DNA of 29,055 nt from a virus, in IMG/VR virus record IMGVR_UViG_3300021964_000359, positions 1 through 29,055 of that record. One strand, written 5' to 3'. The notes below the pieces were generated by a model. It saw only the letters and a list, made by a program, of their open reading frames with translations, did no database searches and had not been told where the DNA came from. Shown piece after piece: positions 20,904 through 28,856 of the stretch. Within the stretch, counting starts at the first letter, position 1. Each line of letters starts with the position of its first letter. Both the position numbers and the translations under genes were made by a program.

Positions 20904-21121
20904 GGGGGGTTCTGCTGTTCAACAAGGATGGCACGATCTACGCAGGCCAAGTCCATACGATGCCTGATGGCGTGGTACATACTGGAGCCTTGCACAACCC
21001 GACAAGCCGCAAACTTTTCTACTATCACCAGCTATCGCCACAAGCCAAGATCCGCGCGCTAGAAGGGATGGTGGAGCGATTCGACAGCCCTAGCAGAACC
21101 AAGACGAGTTTCAACAACTGA
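20900..21121 (+). CDS. Small basic unknown protein
   Basis: A 73-residue protein starting at a GTG that overlaps the holin stop (GTGA). Sequence: VLLFNKDGTIYAGQVHTMPDGVVHTG, then NPTSRKLFYYHQLSPQAKIRALEGM. The amino half resembles short beta-sheet proteins found between lysis and terminase genes in other phages, where they are unnamed. It overlaps the next start in TGATG. No catalytic or membrane pattern. Function unknown. Confidence 0.7.
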   Translation: MRGVLLFNKDGTIYAGQVHTMPDGVVHTGALHNPTSRKLFYYHQLSPQAKIRALEGMVERFDSPSRTKTSFNN

Positions 21122-21492
21122 TGGCAGACACAGCAAAGCGAAAGAACCCAGAGATATGGGAGAGGGCCAAGGCAAAAGCCAAGCGTAAGATGGGCGGCAA
21201 TTGGTCTGGCAGGGCTGCGCAGTTAGCGGTTACTTACTACAAAGACATGGGTGGTAAGTACGAAGGCAAGAAGAAAGAGACATCACTGAGCCGCTGGACG
21301 GATCAAGACTGGGACTATGTGGGGAAAGAAGGGCAAGGCCGGTATCTACCAAAAGGTGCGCGGGATTCTCTGTCATCGGGACAGAAGGCAGCAGGGTCAA
21401 GAGCCAAAAACAAAGCCTCCAAAGGGGGCAAAGGCAAGGCTTCGTACACTGAGGCAGAGCGCAAAGCAGTTAGGCGAGCAACAAAGAAATGA
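21121..21492 (+). CDS. Lysine-rich protein, DUF5872-like
   Basis: A 123-residue, strongly basic protein. NPEIWERAKAKAKRKMGGNWSGRAAQLAVTYYKDMGGKY (residues 9-47) with SLSRWTDQDWDYVG and GRYLPKGARDSLS follows the DUF5872 pattern from memory. The carboxy part is a Lys/Ala/Gly tail (SRAKNKASKGGKGKASYTEAERKAVRRATKK) like histone tails and could neutralise DNA. It could be packaged with the genome or act in packaging; it lies immediately before the terminase small subunit. Its ends overlap both neighbours by 1-4 bases. Confidence 0.75.
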   Translation: MADTAKRKNPEIWERAKAKAKRKMGGNWSGRAAQLAVTYYKDMGGKYEGKKKETSLSRWTDQDWDYVGKEGQGRYLPKGARDSLSSGQKAAGSRAKNKASKGGKGKASYTEAERKAVRRATKK

Positions 21493-21830
21493 GCAGACCC
21501 TTGATTGAAATAGACTGGGATCAGGTTGATGAGATGTGCCGCATCCACTGTACGGGAGAGGAGCAGGCAGCAGTTCTAGGGATCGACTATGACACCTTGA
21601 ACCGAGCCTGTAAGAGAGAGCAGGGGCTAAGTTTTACGGAGTATTTCAAACAAAAGAGCGCATCAGGTAAAATGAGCCTAAGACGTAGGCAATACACCAA
21701 GGCCATGGACGGTGATAACACTCAGTTGATCTGGCTCGGCAAGAACTGGCTAGGACAGTCAGATCAGCCAGAAGTAGAAGCACAAGACCTGCCACCAATC
21801 GTCATAGAGCGGGCGAGTGAGGCTAACTAA
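21489..21830 (+). CDS. terS: Terminase small subunit
   Basis: A 113-residue protein directly before the large terminase. Residues 8-45 (DWDQVDEMCRIHCTGEEQAAVLGIDYDTLNRACKREQG) have a helix-turn-helix that would bind the packaging start site; RRRQYTKAMDGDNTQLIWLGKNWLGQSDQ (65-93) is a typical oligomerisation and carboxy region of phage small terminases. The family pattern with 'xxxLGKxxLGQ' is common. The stop overlaps the TerL GTG by 14 bases. The two proteins together recognise, cut and translocate phage DNA into the prohead. Confidence 0.88.
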   Translation: MSRPLIEIDWDQVDEMCRIHCTGEEQAAVLGIDYDTLNRACKREQGLSFTEYFKQKSASGKMSLRRRQYTKAMDGDNTQLIWLGKNWLGQSDQPEVEAQDLPPIVIERASEAN

Positions 21831-23043
21831 GCCACAAGATGACATCTTCTTCAGTGACTCACGGTTCAGGGCGGTGGTCGCTGGTAGACGATTTGGGAAG
21901 ACGTTTCTTTCTACCCATGAGCTTCTTCGTGCTGCCCTAGAAGGCAAGAACAGGAACTGCTGGTATGTCGCGCCGACCTACAAGGCTGCAAAAGAGATAG
22001 CCTGGGACATGCTGAACGAGGCTTTGCCTGCTGGGTATATCAGTAAGCGGAACGAAACCGCGCTATCGCTGACGCTCAAGAATGGTTCTACTATATCCCT
22101 CAAAGGGGCAGAGAAGCCTGACAACCTTAGAGGGAGGGCGTTGGACTTTGTTGTCCTGGACGAGTTCGCAGATATGCGGAAGGAAGCGTGGTACGAAGTG
22201 CTGCGGCCCAGTCTGTCGGATCGTCATTCTGGAGATAATCCGACACGGGCACTGTTCATTGGAACACCGAAGGGGCGCAACCATTTCTATGACATCTGGA
22301 CGCGAGGCGTCGATGAGGAGGAGGGCTGGGAAGCCTTCCAGTATACGACCATCGAGGGCGGTAATGTTGACGAGACTGAGATCGAGGCAGCGCGGAATGA
22401 CCTAGACGAAAGGACATTCAGCCAAGAGTATCAAGCCAAGTTCGTTAACTACTCCGGCATCATCTACTACGCATTCAGCCGAGAGGAGAGCGTGCGGAAG
22501 GGTTACATGAACGACCAGCTACACATTGGCATGGACTTCAACCTAGACCCTATGAGCGCAGCCGTATGCGTCAGAGAGGCGGATACGATCCAAGTGATCG
22601 ACGAGATCGTTATTTATGGATCAAACACCGACGAGATGGTGGACGAGATCAAGCAACGGTATGGTGACAGACAAATCACTATCTACCCTGACCCAGCTAG
22701 TAAACAGAGAAAGACCAGCGCGGGAGGGAGGACAGACCTATCAATCCTCCAGAACGCAGGGTTTGCGGTAAAGGTGCGGAACAGTCACCCCGCCATCAGG
22801 GACAGAATCAACAGCGTAAACAGCAGGCTACGCTCCACCAGTGGAGTGCGGTCTTTGTTCATTGACCCCAAGTGCAAGCAGACCATCGCTTCATTGGAAC
22901 GACAGACCTACAAGGAAGGCACTAGCCAACCCAACAAAGATGACGGTTATGACCACATGAATGACGCACTGGGATATTTGGTCGAGTACCTATATCCAAT
23001 CAGGAAACAAAGAGAGATCGAACAACCAGTGAGGTGGAGCTAG
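21817..23043 (+). CDS. terL: Terminase large subunit
   Basis: A 408-residue packaging motor with ATPase and nuclease. Walker A is AGRRFGKT (residues 22-29), Walker B VVLDE (112-116, Asp115-Glu116), and FIGTPKG (137-143) is the coupling motif. The nuclease half has MDFNLDP (239-245), YPDPA (280-284) and GYDHMNDALGYLVEYL (367-382) with acidic residues suited to metal binding. The start is GTG 21817, within the end of the small subunit gene, and size matches short terminases. Which packaging mode (cos or headful) is used cannot be told; no cos site was recognised. Confidence 0.96.
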   Translation: MRLTKPQDDIFFSDSRFRAVVAGRRFGKTFLSTHELLRAALEGKNRNCWYVAPTYKAAKEIAWDMLNEALPAGYISKRNETALSLTLKNGSTISLKGAEKPDNLRGRALDFVVLDEFADMRKEAWYEVLRPSLSDRHSGDNPTRALFIGTPKGRNHFYDIWTRGVDEEEGWEAFQYTTIEGGNVDETEIEAARNDLDERTFSQEYQAKFVNYSGIIYYAFSREESVRKGYMNDQLHIGMDFNLDPMSAAVCVREADTIQVIDEIVIYGSNTDEMVDEIKQRYGDRQITIYPDPASKQRKTSAGGRTDLSILQNAGFAVKVRNSHPAIRDRINSVNSRLRSTSGVRSLFIDPKCKQTIASLERQTYKEGTSQPNKDDGYDHMNDALGYLVEYLYPIRKQREIEQPVRWS

Positions 23044-24425
23044 TGAACAGCAACATTGAGTATCAACATCCCGACTACGATGCCAACGAGAATAGGTGGG
23101 AGCTTTATGTTCGCTCATACCTTGGGGGTGAGGAGTATCAGGCAGGGAACTACCTGACCGGCTACTTGAACGAGTCGGAAAATGAGTATGCTCGACGCAT
23201 ACAGTTAACCCCGATTGACAACCACTGCCGCAACGTCGTCCACATCTACAGTTCGTTTCTGTGGCGTACTCCCCCTGTTCGCGTTTTTAACTCGCTAGCC
23301 AACAACCCAGCGCTAGAGGCGATGATAAGCGATGCCGACCTAGATGGCGCAAGCCTCAACAGTTTTATGAAACAGGCGCAGATCTGGTCATCGGTTTATG
23401 GGCACGTTTGGATTCTTGTAGACAAGCCAGAGTCCAACGCGCAAACGAGAGCGGAGGAGCTAGACCAAGACATCCGGCCCTATCTCTCTCTATTCACGCC
23501 TGAAAACGTCTTCGACTGGAAGTGGGAGCGCACACCCTCTGGACGTTTCGAACTCACCTACCTAAAGCTCAGAGAAGCCGTAGACCGTGAGAACGCCACA
23601 ACTAAGGTGAGCTACTATCGCATCTGGCGGAAAGACACGATCCAGCAGTGGAAGTCTGACGGCGACAAAGAGCAGATGATCGGCGAGATCGACAACCCAC
23701 TAGGCAAGATTCCAGCGGTCTATCTGCCTGCCCAACGCAGTGTGACCCGTGGAGTGGGCGTGAGTGACCTGTCAGACATTGCCTACATGCAAAAGGCTAT
23801 CTACAGTGAGCTTTCAGAGATCGAGCAGCTAATCCGCATCAGCAATCACCCCTCCCTGGTTAAGACCTACGACACCGATGCGAGTGCGGGAGCGGGTTCT
23901 GTCATTAACGTGCCCGATGACGCAGCCGAAACCATGAAGCCGTTTCTGCTACAACCTTCAGGCCAGAACATCAACAGCATTCGAGAGTCCATCAAGGACA
24001 AAGTGGAAGCGATTAACCGCATGGCCCAGATGGGCGCTGTACGCGGAACGGATGCCAAGACGATGTCAGGCATTGCCATGCAGACCGAGTTCCAGATGCT
24101 GAACGCCAAGCTATCAGAGAAAGCTGATCTGCTGGAGCTAGCCGAAGAACATATGTGGACGTACTTCTGCAACTGGTTAGACGTAACGCCAGACGTAGAG
24201 GTGTTCTACCCTGATTCCTTCGACATCCGCGACTACGATAAAGAGCTTGAGTTCTTGCAGAAGATGAAAGCCAGCGGTGTCAGATCAGTCACATTAGCGC
24301 AAGAGCTAGACAAGCAAATCGCCGACCTCGCCCTTGATGATGACAAGTTGGCGCAATCCCATGTCGAGATCGAAGGATCGGCGCAGGTTCTAGGTCAGTT
24401 CCCAGTGGAGACTGAGGCGCGGTAA
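23043..24425 (+). CDS. Portal protein (SPP1 gp6/DUF4055-like)
   Basis: A 460-residue protein following TerL, the position of the dodecameric portal through which DNA enters and leaves. Recognisable parts are QLTPIDNHCRNVVHIYSSFLWRTPP (residues 54-78), YGHVWILVDKP (116-126), PYLSLFTPENVFDWKW and ISNHPSLVKTY with a helical carboxy third (EKADLLELAEEHMWTYFCNW). This agrees with SPP1-type portals of the DUF4055 kind. The start at GTG 23043 in TAGTG, with GAGG about eight bases upstream, is preferred; an in-frame GTG at 23034 adds three residues. The stop overlaps the minor head gene in TAATG. Confidence 0.88.
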   Translation: MNSNIEYQHPDYDANENRWELYVRSYLGGEEYQAGNYLTGYLNESENEYARRIQLTPIDNHCRNVVHIYSSFLWRTPPVRVFNSLANNPALEAMISDADLDGASLNSFMKQAQIWSSVYGHVWILVDKPESNAQTRAEELDQDIRPYLSLFTPENVFDWKWERTPSGRFELTYLKLREAVDRENATTKVSYYRIWRKDTIQQWKSDGDKEQMIGEIDNPLGKIPAVYLPAQRSVTRGVGVSDLSDIAYMQKAIYSELSEIEQLIRISNHPSLVKTYDTDASAGAGSVINVPDDAAETMKPFLLQPSGQNINSIRESIKDKVEAINRMAQMGAVRGTDAKTMSGIAMQTEFQMLNAKLSEKADLLELAEEHMWTYFCNWLDVTPDVEVFYPDSFDIRDYDKELEFLQKMKASGVRSVTLAQELDKQIADLALDDDKLAQSHVEIEGSAQVLGQFPVETEAR

Positions 24426-25303
24426 TGGCAGCAGCCGATGACTACGCAGAGTTCCTAGAGCGGCTGACTGATTCACATCAGCAGCGCATCACAGAGATGC
24501 TACAGCTAACAGAGAACGACCTAGCCAACTATCTACAAACCGCCCCTGATACTGATGGGGCTATGTTTGACGTTGAGTGGGCGGTCAATGCTCGGACGGA
24601 GATGAGGCGGATTCTTGAGGAGGACTATCTAGCTCAGGTGCAGGACATGCTGGGCGACTATAGGGCCGTGGCAGCCGAGCAACTAGGAATGCTAAATACC
24701 TACGGGACGTTCACAAGAGTCGCTCCAGAGGCCATAGCGGGGCTACAGAGGCTATCTTTTCAAGGGTTCGAGGCATTGGCAGCACAGCAGCTAGATACGC
24801 TGGCTAATGGCGTCTATCAGGCAGCGCTGATAGGAAGGGAAAAAGCAGACTTTATCCAAGAGGTGAGGGGGCAGATTAATGGAATCTATCAAGCGAGCGA
24901 TCAAGAGGAAATTCGCCAACTGGTTGAGGTGGCTAAAAACTCAACTGGAGCCAGACAACAGGCGGCGATTGATAGACTTCACGGAGTTTATGCTGCTGAC
25001 CGCTTGGGCAATAACTTGCGGCGTTATGCGACAGGTTATGCAACGGATTCGCTCAATCAATATTCGGCGACCCTAACCGCCACCACTGCCAACGAGCAAG
25101 GCATTGACCGCTTTGAATACTACGGGGACGTGATCCGCGACAGCCGTGAGTTCTGCAAGAAGCACGTCGGCAAGGAATACACGCGAGAAGAAATCACGCG
25201 CATATGGGCGGGAAGTTGGGCAGGTAAGGCTCCAGGTGATCCGTTCATCGTGAGGGGTGGCTACAACTGCCGCCATCAATGGCTACCAATCGTAGAGGAA
25301 TAA
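24425..25303 (+). CDS. Minor head protein (SPP1 gp7/Mu gpF-like)
   Basis: A 292-residue protein. The first two thirds are helical; the carboxy domain, DRFEYYGDVIRDSREFCKKHVGKEYTREEI (about 225-255) and PGDPFIVRGGYNCRHQWLP (about 270-289), is the conserved Mu F-like domain with the two cysteines and histidines often predicted to bind a metal. Such proteins bind the portal, help head assembly and are thought to enter the cell with the DNA. It is coupled to the portal through TAATG. Confidence 0.88.
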   Translation: MAAADDYAEFLERLTDSHQQRITEMLQLTENDLANYLQTAPDTDGAMFDVEWAVNARTEMRRILEEDYLAQVQDMLGDYRAVAAEQLGMLNTYGTFTRVAPEAIAGLQRLSFQGFEALAAQQLDTLANGVYQAALIGREKADFIQEVRGQINGIYQASDQEEIRQLVEVAKNSTGARQQAAIDRLHGVYAADRLGNNLRRYATGYATDSLNQYSATLTATTANEQGIDRFEYYGDVIRDSREFCKKHVGKEYTREEITRIWAGSWAGKAPGDPFIVRGGYNCRHQWLPIVEE

Positions 25304-25305
25304 CT

Positions 25306-25563
25306 ATGTCCAAAGAATTAGACCGCGCCAAGAATCTGGTCGCTAGACGGCCAATCCCGCCAGCTATTCGAGAACTGTTGGAGCCGTTAGCAGCGGCGGC
25401 ACCAGAGGAGGAGAAGCTGGAGTTTGATGACCTGTATGGAATCGTGAACGTGCTGCTCCCCCTCCCCAAGAAGACTAGGAAGAAGAAAGATGCCGAGCCA
25501 TTACGGACACAGCAAGACGAAGAAGAAAAAGCAGCCGATGAACAAGCGGAAGCGAACGACTAA
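25306..25563 (+). CDS. Small charged protein between head genes
   Basis: An 85-residue protein started at ATG 25306, three bases after the minor head stop and following AGAGGA. It begins MSKELDRAKNLVARRPIPPAIRELLEP, has a Lys-rich patch (PKKTRKKKDAEP) and an acidic tail (RTQQDEEEKAADEQAEAND). The amino part might be an amphipathic helix pair. Its place before the scaffold suggests a head assembly cofactor, but no family was recognised and the tail looks disordered. Confidence 0.7.
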   Translation: MSKELDRAKNLVARRPIPPAIRELLEPLAAAAPEEEKLEFDDLYGIVNVLLPLPKKTRKKKDAEPLRTQQDEEEKAADEQAEAND

Positions 25564-25580
25564 AAGATAACCGCCAGCTA

Positions 25581-25607
25581 TTGACATCCCTGTGAAGCTG
25601 GTATAAT
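25581..25607 (+). promoter_or_regulatory. Consensus promoter for scaffold and capsid genes
   Basis: TTGACA (25581-25586) and TATAAT (25602-25607) are both perfect sigma70 boxes, but 15 bases apart, shorter than the ideal 17. TGG before the -10 is an extended -10 motif. CCAGCT (25574-25579) and AGCTGG (25596-25601) form a perfect inverted repeat around the -35 box, a possible operator. Transcription would begin near 25614. Confidence 0.85.
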
Positions 25608-25632
25608 GCCCCCACTCGAAAGAGGTTCGTAC

Positions 25633-26301
25633 ATGAGCGAAGAAGTCATGGTTGAAAGCACTGAAACTGAACCAGTGCAGGATACGGAAGTTCAGGAAAG
25701 CAAGACGTTTACTCAAGAGGAGCTAGACCGCATTGTTGCGGATAGAGTCGCTAGAGAGAAACGTAAGCACGACAAAGCGCTAGAAGGTATCGACATCAAC
25801 GAAGCTCGCCAGATCATGCTTGAGCGTGAACAGGCGAACATTGAACGCCAAAAGGAAAAAGGCGAGTTCGAGCAGGTACTGAAGCAGACTGTCGAAAAGA
25901 AGGATCTAGAGCTTGCCGCTATGCGGATGGCGTTGGAAACCACCAAGATAGACGGTGCGTTACTGACGGCAGCCAGCAAGCACAACGCTGTAGACTCTCA
26001 ACAGGTATCGCAGTTGCTGCGTAATCGTGTAAAACTCTCCGACGATGGTTCGGTTGAAGTCTTAGACGATAACGGCGCAGTCAGATACAACGACAAAGCC
26101 GACCCCCTCTCAGTTGATGAGTTGGTGGGTGACTTTCTTACGGCTAACCCGCATTTTGTCAGAGCCTCCCAAGGTGGCGCTGGCACTCAGGGAATGGCTG
26201 GTGGCTCCACGCAGAAGCCTATATCTGTGGCTGACATGGTAGAAAACTGGAACGACGGAGGGCGAGAAGCCTTTGCCGCGTTAAAGAAGAAAGCCAAATA
26301 A
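25633..26301 (+). CDS. Capsid scaffolding protein
   Basis: A 222-residue acidic, highly helical protein directly before the major capsid gene, the place of the scaffold. It has a disordered acidic amino end (EVMVESTETEPVQDTEVQES), a coiled coil (residues 20-95; EELDRIVADRVAREKRKHDKALEG, EREQANIERQKEKGEFEQVLK) and a basic carboxy end (AFAALKKKAK), all usual for GP20-like scaffolds that bind the capsid through the tail end. ATG 25633 has AGAGG eight bases before it; the earlier ATG at 25606 is inside the -10 box and would not be on the mRNA. Confidence 0.85.
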   Translation: MSEEVMVESTETEPVQDTEVQESKTFTQEELDRIVADRVAREKRKHDKALEGIDINEARQIMLEREQANIERQKEKGEFEQVLKQTVEKKDLELAAMRMALETTKIDGALLTAASKHNAVDSQQVSQLLRNRVKLSDDGSVEVLDDNGAVRYNDKADPLSVDELVGDFLTANPHFVRASQGGAGTQGMAGGSTQKPISVADMVENWNDGGREAFAALKKKAK

Positions 26302-26327
26302 ACCACTTTTGATATAGGACTACTAAT

Positions 26328-27161
26328 ATGGCTGCTACAACAAGCACAACCCTTGACGACCTGTTTGCGAATATCATCGCTCAGGCACGATTCACCGCTG
26401 AAGAAGAATCCCTAATGATGGGATTGGTGACTCAGTACAACATCGGCGACGAAGCCGGCAAGACGATTCAGGTGCCAAAGTACCCTGCGATCACTGCCGC
26501 TGACCTAACCGAAGGCACCGACCTGACCAGCACGACTGTTTCTACTTCCTCTGTTGACATTACCGTTGGTGAAGTTGGCGCACAGGTAGTATTGACTGAT
26601 CTGGCTGCCATGGGTGCTGGCAACCCTGCTGAAGAGTTGGGTACGGTACTGGGTAACGCTATCGCCACTAAGATGGACGCAGACCTGATCGCTTTGTTCG
26701 ATGGGTTCAGCACTTCCTTCGGCGCTGCCGCTCAAGAGATCACTGTAGCTGATCTGTTCAAGGCTGCTGCTACCTTGCGTAACAACAAGGCACAAGGCGA
26801 CATCTTCGCGGTTGTTAACCCTTTCCAGGCGTACCAGCTGAAAGCCAACCTAACCAATACCTTCGCTAACCCCAACGGTGGTGACGCGCAGAACACGGCT
26901 ATGGTTAACGCTTACGTTGGAACCATCGCTGGAATCGACATCTACGAGTCATCTAATGTGACTGTGGACGGTTCTGGTGACGCGAAAGGCGCTGTCTTCT
27001 CACGCGAAGCCTTGGCTATCGCTATGAAGCGTGACTTCCAGATCGAAGCGCAACGAGACGCATCCCTACGGGCCTTCGAGCTTAACGCTACCGCCATCTA
27101 CGGTGTGGGCGAGCTTGATGACACCTACGGCTGCGAGATGTTGTTCGACGCTAGCATCTAG
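26328..27161 (+). CDS. Major capsid protein
   Basis: A 277-residue HK97-fold type shell protein. Features are an amino arm (STTLDDLFANIIAQARFTAEEESLMMGLV), a beta-rich E-loop-like part (KTIQVPKYPAITAADLTEGTD, VDITVGEVGAQVVLTDLAAM), a long helix (ADLFKAAATLRNNKAQGDIFAVVNPFQAYQLKANL) and a carboxy beta region (REALAIAMKRDFQIEAQRDASLRAFELNATAIYGVGEL). The pattern of AVVNPFQ and 'ATAIYGVGEL' agrees with major capsid proteins of uncultured marine phages. Only 26 bases separate it from the scaffold, and a strong terminator follows at once, so it is likely the most expressed gene of the block. Confidence 0.92.
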   Translation: MAATTSTTLDDLFANIIAQARFTAEEESLMMGLVTQYNIGDEAGKTIQVPKYPAITAADLTEGTDLTSTTVSTSSVDITVGEVGAQVVLTDLAAMGAGNPAEELGTVLGNAIATKMDADLIALFDGFSTSFGAAAQEITVADLFKAAATLRNNKAQGDIFAVVNPFQAYQLKANLTNTFANPNGGDAQNTAMVNAYVGTIAGIDIYESSNVTVDGSGDAKGAVFSREALAIAMKRDFQIEAQRDASLRAFELNATAIYGVGELDDTYGCEMLFDASI

Positions 27162-27168
27162 AGCGTTT

Positions 27169-27217
27169 GGATGGCCCTGCCCCTATCTCTCCTTTGGGGT
27201 GGGGCCGTCCTTTTTTT
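27169..27217 (+). terminator. Strong rho-independent terminator after the capsid gene
   Basis: Bases 27169-27183 pair with 27196-27210 (15 pairs, 3 of them G-U) around a 12-base loop, then seven T (27211-27217). The ribosome site GGAGG of the next gene begins directly after the T run. Partial termination would keep capsid mRNA high relative to the downstream tail genes. Confidence 0.9.
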
Positions 27218-27227
27218 GGAGGTTCTA

Positions 27228-27515
27228 TTGGCTATAACTTACCGAGGCGAGCGGTTCGAGGGTTACAACAAACCCAAGCGCACACCTAAGCACCCAGAGA
27301 AAAGCCACGCAGTATTGGCAAAGGAAGGCGACAAGGTTCGTCTGATCCGCTTTGGGCTACAAGGCGCAGAGAATAAGCCCCCTCGCAAGGGTGAGAGTGA
27401 GGCAGACAAAGCCAAGCGTAGATCGTTCAAGGCTAGGTTCGCCAAGCAGATAGCAGCAGGGCGCAAAGACAAAACAGCATCAGCCGCATATTGGGCTGAC
27501 AAGGTGAAGTGGTAA
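27228..27515 (+). CDS. Small basic conserved phage protein (YWADKVKW end)
   Basis: A 95-residue protein begun at TTG 27228, five bases after GGAGG; the frame is open to ATG 27171 inside the terminator, which would give an odd hydrophobic leader, so the TTG is preferred. KRTPKHPEKSHAVLAKEGDKVRLIRFGLQGAENKPPRKGESEADKAKRRSFKARFAKQIAAG and YWADKVKW is a pattern shared, from memory, with proteins of many cyanophages and marine phages. It is very basic and may bind nucleic acid or join the capsid. The downstream ATG overlaps its stop (TAATG). Confidence 0.8.
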   Translation: MAITYRGERFEGYNKPKRTPKHPEKSHAVLAKEGDKVRLIRFGLQGAENKPPRKGESEADKAKRRSFKARFAKQIAAGRKDKTASAAYWADKVKW

Positions 27516-27928
27516 TGGCATTTTCTCAAGACTCCGATCTGGTAGCCCTTGTCCCTGACATCTTGGACTTCGGCATCACATCCTTTGCGACTGAACACGC
27601 GAAAGCGCAAACAGATTTAACCCGTACCATCCGAAACGAGTGGTGGTACAAGAAGCAGATCCCAGGGGAAATGAACCCCGCTTATCTGACAGATTCCCAG
27701 TGGACACGCTGTAATGCCTATCTGGTGTTATGGAAGTTCGCCCTCCCCCAGCTAACCAACTGGGTTCAAGATGACCGCTTTCTCAACATGATTAACTTCT
27801 ACCAGCAGCGCTACCAAGAAGAACTTGTGGCGGTATTTGCTGACGGTGTTGAGTATGACGATGACGCAAGCGGCACCATTGAAGATGATGAGAAGGGCAT
27901 TGTCGCTTATGGGCGACTCACGCGATGA
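27515..27928 (+). CDS. Head-tail connector-type protein
   Basis: A 137-residue protein in the place of the head completion/adaptor protein (between capsid and neck genes). ATG 27515 in TAATG is preferred over GTG 27509. The sequence FSQDSDLVALVPDILDFGITSF, then NEWWYKK and LTDSQWTRCNAYLVLWKFALPQLTNWVQDDRFLNMINFYQQRYQEEL is helical and aromatic, as in ring-forming adaptors. The acidic carboxy end (EYDDDASGTIEDDEKG) is disordered. No clear family hit from memory; role from gene order. Confidence 0.7.
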   Translation: MAFSQDSDLVALVPDILDFGITSFATEHAKAQTDLTRTIRNEWWYKKQIPGEMNPAYLTDSQWTRCNAYLVLWKFALPQLTNWVQDDRFLNMINFYQQRYQEELVAVFADGVEYDDDASGTIEDDEKGIVAYGRLTR

Positions 27929-28413
27929 GCTTAGGCCTATCAATCACAATCAAGCCACGCGACCTTGCCAAGATTGCAAAGCAAGAGGAGCGGGACATTA
28001 AGCGCGGCATCGACAAAGCTATTGGTCGCGTCGGTTCTTTGGGCAAGCAGATCATCCTTCAGCGCACAGAGAAGGGGAGAGGCATTGATGGCCCGTTCAA
28101 GCCTTATTCTGGAAGCCTTACCAAAGGATTTTGGAAGGGTGACAAAAACAAAAAGGGTTCTGGATATCTTGCATACAGAAAGTATGAGCTTCAAAAGGAT
28201 AATCCAAAGAAAGTAAATCTGAACGCCACAGGCCAAATGCTTCGGTCTGTGCAGGTTCGTCAGGCTGATAGCAGAACTGCAAACATTTACTTTGACAACC
28301 CAGACGCAGCAAAGAAGGCCGCATTCAACGACAGAACAAGGCCGTTTTTTGGGTTCAATCGCAGAGAGGAAAACCGTCTGGTTGCTTTGTTCCGTAAGGA
28401 GATGTCTGCGTGA
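27925..28413 (+). CDS. Neck/tail completion protein (HK97 gp10- or Mu gpG-like)
   Basis: A 162-residue basic protein. The first half is helical (PRDLAKIAKQEERDIKRGIDKAIGRVGSLGKQIILQRT), then comes NLNATGQMLRSVQV and AAFNDRTRPFFGF, close to the 'TGxLxxS...R.F.G' signature of virion morphogenesis or tail-completion proteins that join heads to tails. It follows the connector and precedes the tail terminator, in the usual order. ATG 27925 overlaps the previous stop (ATGA). Confidence 0.8.
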   Translation: MSLGLSITIKPRDLAKIAKQEERDIKRGIDKAIGRVGSLGKQIILQRTEKGRGIDGPFKPYSGSLTKGFWKGDKNKKGSGYLAYRKYELQKDNPKKVNLNATGQMLRSVQVRQADSRTANIYFDNPDAAKKAAFNDRTRPFFGFNRREENRLVALFRKEMSA

Positions 28414-28844
28414 GCGTGAGAGAGAACATTGCAGGCAACCTAGTTACATCGCTACAAGCTGTAACCACCCCCACGACTATTAAGTTTGTAACTCGGGAGC
28501 CGTTTGATTTTGACAAGTTAAGCAACGCGCAATACCCAGCGGTGCTAGTCAGAACCACAAACGAGAACCGAGAAGATGGAACTGTGGGTGGGAGCATTAC
28601 TCAGCGGTTCGGCACTATAGATTACGAGCTTGTCTGCTATGTGAAGGGGACAGGCTTGGATCAAGCAAGGAATAACATCGTCGAGGCTATCGAAGAAAAG
28701 CTAGACGAAGACAGATCGCGTGGTGGCTATGCAATCGACACACAGATTGTCAGCGTAGAAACCGACGACGGCAGCATTACCCCCATCGGTGGGGTGATTT
28801 TAACGGTACGCATTGAGTACCAGTACACTCGTGGAACAACCTAA
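28410..28844 (+). CDS. Tail terminator protein
   Basis: A 144-residue protein with a GTG start overlapping the upstream stop. The amino helix (SVRENIAGNLVTSLQAV) and the following strands (FGTIDYELVCYVKGTGL, DQARNNIVEAIEEKLDEDR, IDTQIVSVETDDGSI, GGVILTVRIEYQYTRGTT) show the alpha/beta order of lambda U-type tail terminators, which cap the finished tube and bind the head. Its neighbour downstream is the tail tube gene, as in the classic siphophage order. Confidence 0.8.
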   Translation: MSVRENIAGNLVTSLQAVTTPTTIKFVTREPFDFDKLSNAQYPAVLVRTTNENREDGTVGGSITQRFGTIDYELVCYVKGTGLDQARNNIVEAIEEKLDEDRSRGGYAIDTQIVSVETDDGSITPIGGVILTVRIEYQYTRGTT

Positions 28845-28856
28845 AGGGGTTTAATC

